Positions 63,013-64,000 of a stretch of DNA of 64,000 bases are shown in pieces. The DNA lies in contig NZ_CP155793.1 in assembly GCF_039729145.1 (NCBI RefSeq), positions 2,294,001-2,358,000 on the forward strand, written 5' to 3'. Numbering within the stretch: the stretch's first letter is position 1; every line of letters begins with the position of its first letter. The notes under the pieces were generated by a model, which was given only the letters and a program-made list of their open reading frames with translations, did not search any database and had not been told where the DNA came from. Made by a program: the position numbers and the translations under genes. Source of the stretch: Microbacterium sp. SY138 (GTDB lineage: Bacteria; Actinomycetota; Actinomycetes; Actinomycetales; Microbacteriaceae).

Positions 63013-64000
63013 TCAGGGATAGACCGTGATCGGCTTCTCTCCGCCGCTGCTCGCCTGCACCGGGAGCACTGCGAGCGCCCCGGGTGCCGTGAGGGTCACG
63101 GCCGCGTGCACGGGCGCCGTCGTCCGCATCCGGTACGTCGTCCGCCCCTCCACCGCGATCCCGCCGGTCTCCCCCGCGGGGATGACGACCTCCTGGGCCT
63201 GACCGCCGTCGACCGGCTCGAGTGTGACGGTCGCGTCCCGGTCCGAGGTGTTCGACACCTGCAGTCGTGCATCGGGACCGGAGGGCACGGCGAAGACCAC
63301 CTCGGCGTCGATCTCCGGCGCGGGGGTGACCCACGCGAAGTCCGAATCGAGACCGAAGCCGTCCTGCTGTCTGACCCCGGCGAGGAGCGGCACGTCGGAT
63401 TCGACCTCGACGGTGTACCGACCGGGCTCGAGGCCGGAGAGCGAGACCTGAGCGGGAAGATCCGCCTCGACGGGCACGGTGAACTCGTCTACAGGCACCG
63501 TGGCGCCCTCGGCCTGCACCCTCACCTGGACCCGAGCGTCGACGCCGGGGGCCAGCACCCGCAGAACGGCCATCTCCGCGTCATCGCCGTTGGCCGGGAA
63601 CGCCTGCACTCCGGTGAAGACGAGTCTCTGCTGGGGGCCCGCGACCGAGTCCTGGAGATCGATGCCCGCAGGATCGAGGACGCGCACGAGCGAGGACTGC
63701 AGGGCCGCTCTCACCGGAGCTCCCACCGCGCTCACCTTGACAACCGGCAGATCGTTGCCGGCGGCGAACGAGGTCAGAGGGAGCGCCGTCTGCGAGCGCG
63801 GAGGGACGATGACCGTCCGGGTGCTGCGGGCGGCTCCGTACACGGCGAGGGTCACCGTCGACGGGACCTCGGTCGCGTTGGTGAGGGTGATGATGTCTTC
63901 GGTGCCGGTGTCGATGCTCCCGCCCACGAGCCACGACTCCAGCCTCGGCACGCCGCAGGGCAGGGCAGCGTACCCCGCGAGGTCGTCCGCGGCGATCGTG
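63013..64000 (-). CDS. DUF5719-family protein, C-terminal part
   Basis: Open at the right edge; about 328 residues visible, the start lies beyond base 64000. Predicted extracytoplasmic beta-rich repeats (VTLAVYGAARSTRTVIVPPRSQTALPL, then LEPGRYTVEVES...). The conserved ESWLVGGSIDTGTEDIITLTN block is present near the window edge. Family occurs in Actinobacteria beside DUF3499 and cell-wall glycosyltransferases; function unknown. Confidence 0.85.
   Translation of the reverse strand, partial: TIAADDLAGYAALPCGVPRLESWLVGGSIDTGTEDIITLTNATEVPSTVTLAVYGAARSTRTVIVPPRSQTALPLTSFAAGNDLPVVKVSAVGAPVRAALQSSLVRVLDPAGIDLQDSVAGPQQRLVFTGVQAFPANGDDAEMAVLRVLAPGVDARVQVRVQAEGATVPVDEFTVPVEADLPAQVSLSGLEPGRYTVEVESDVPLLAGVRQQDGFGLDSDFAWVTPAPEIDAEVVFAVPSGPDARLQVSNTSDRDATVTLEPVDGGQAQEVVIPAGETGGIAVEGRTTYRMRTTAPVHAAVTLTAPGALAVLPVQASSGGEKPITVYP

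Overview
The window is a contiguous piece of chromosome from a high-GC Gram-positive bacterium, almost certainly a Microbacteriaceae actinobacterium and probably Microbacterium. The evidence is the very GC-rich codon use, frequent GTG starts and 4-base ATGA/GTGA stop-start overlaps, together with actinobacterial signature genes: lpqB-mtrB-mtrA, whiB1 beside a PdtaS-type kinase, the rsrA-sigR redox pair, the E2-E1 fusion kgd, GuaB1, an Eis-like acetyltransferase, DUF3499 and DUF5719. I see no tRNA, rRNA, CRISPR array, insertion sequence, integrase or phage gene.

Layout. 0-20.8 kb is metabolic and accessory: an arginase-family tail with a small HExxH protein; an iron-box-controlled SIP-domain gene; a phosphatase/AhpD-like pair; a hydrolase; a five-gene family-5 (peptide/nickel type) ABC importer operon; pat-like acetyltransferase, ung and an SDR; the methionine genes metY and metX, separated by a nuclease-like gene and a heptamer tandem repeat; Nudix, MFS, and a four-gene unit (nnrD, GT87, thiamine-binding protein, GNAT); and an old-yellow-enzyme homologue. 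20.8-28.6 kb holds two CNNM/CorC membrane proteins, guaB1 and kgd. From about 28.6 kb to the right edge the gene content, as far as I recall it, follows the neighbourhood of M. tuberculosis Rv3219-Rv3260: sigR-rsrA, aroA, rsgA, whiB1, pdtaS, an Rv3235-family protein, secA, hpf, comF, lpqB-mtrB-mtrA, DUF3499 and the metallopeptidase-family protein. Lineage-specific insertions sit within it: an orphan HTH/SAF-domain/P-loop trio, a PadR regulator with a coiled-coil Gly-rich protein, a DUF4129-DUF4350-MoxR-DUF58 membrane operon, a SpoIIM/RDD divergent pair and a MacB-like ABC efflux unit.

Regulation is unusually readable. Many genes have a TANNNT hexamer ending exactly 6 or 7 nt before ATG/GTG, so leaderless transcription looks common. 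There is a SigR-type GGAAT-N18-GTT promoter in front of sigR that overlaps the start of aroA, an IdeR/DmdR-like box over the SIP gene promoter, a palindrome over the -10 of padR, an inverted repeat over the -35 of metY, twin 10-mers two helical turns apart upstream of mtrA, and a shared symmetric -10 for the divergent spoIIM/RDD pair. Terminators are mostly long GC-rich hairpins, few of them followed by a T tract. No stretch over 300 bases lacks a gene.

Start sites, functions and regulation are inferred from sequence reading and family knowledge. No database search or structure prediction was run.
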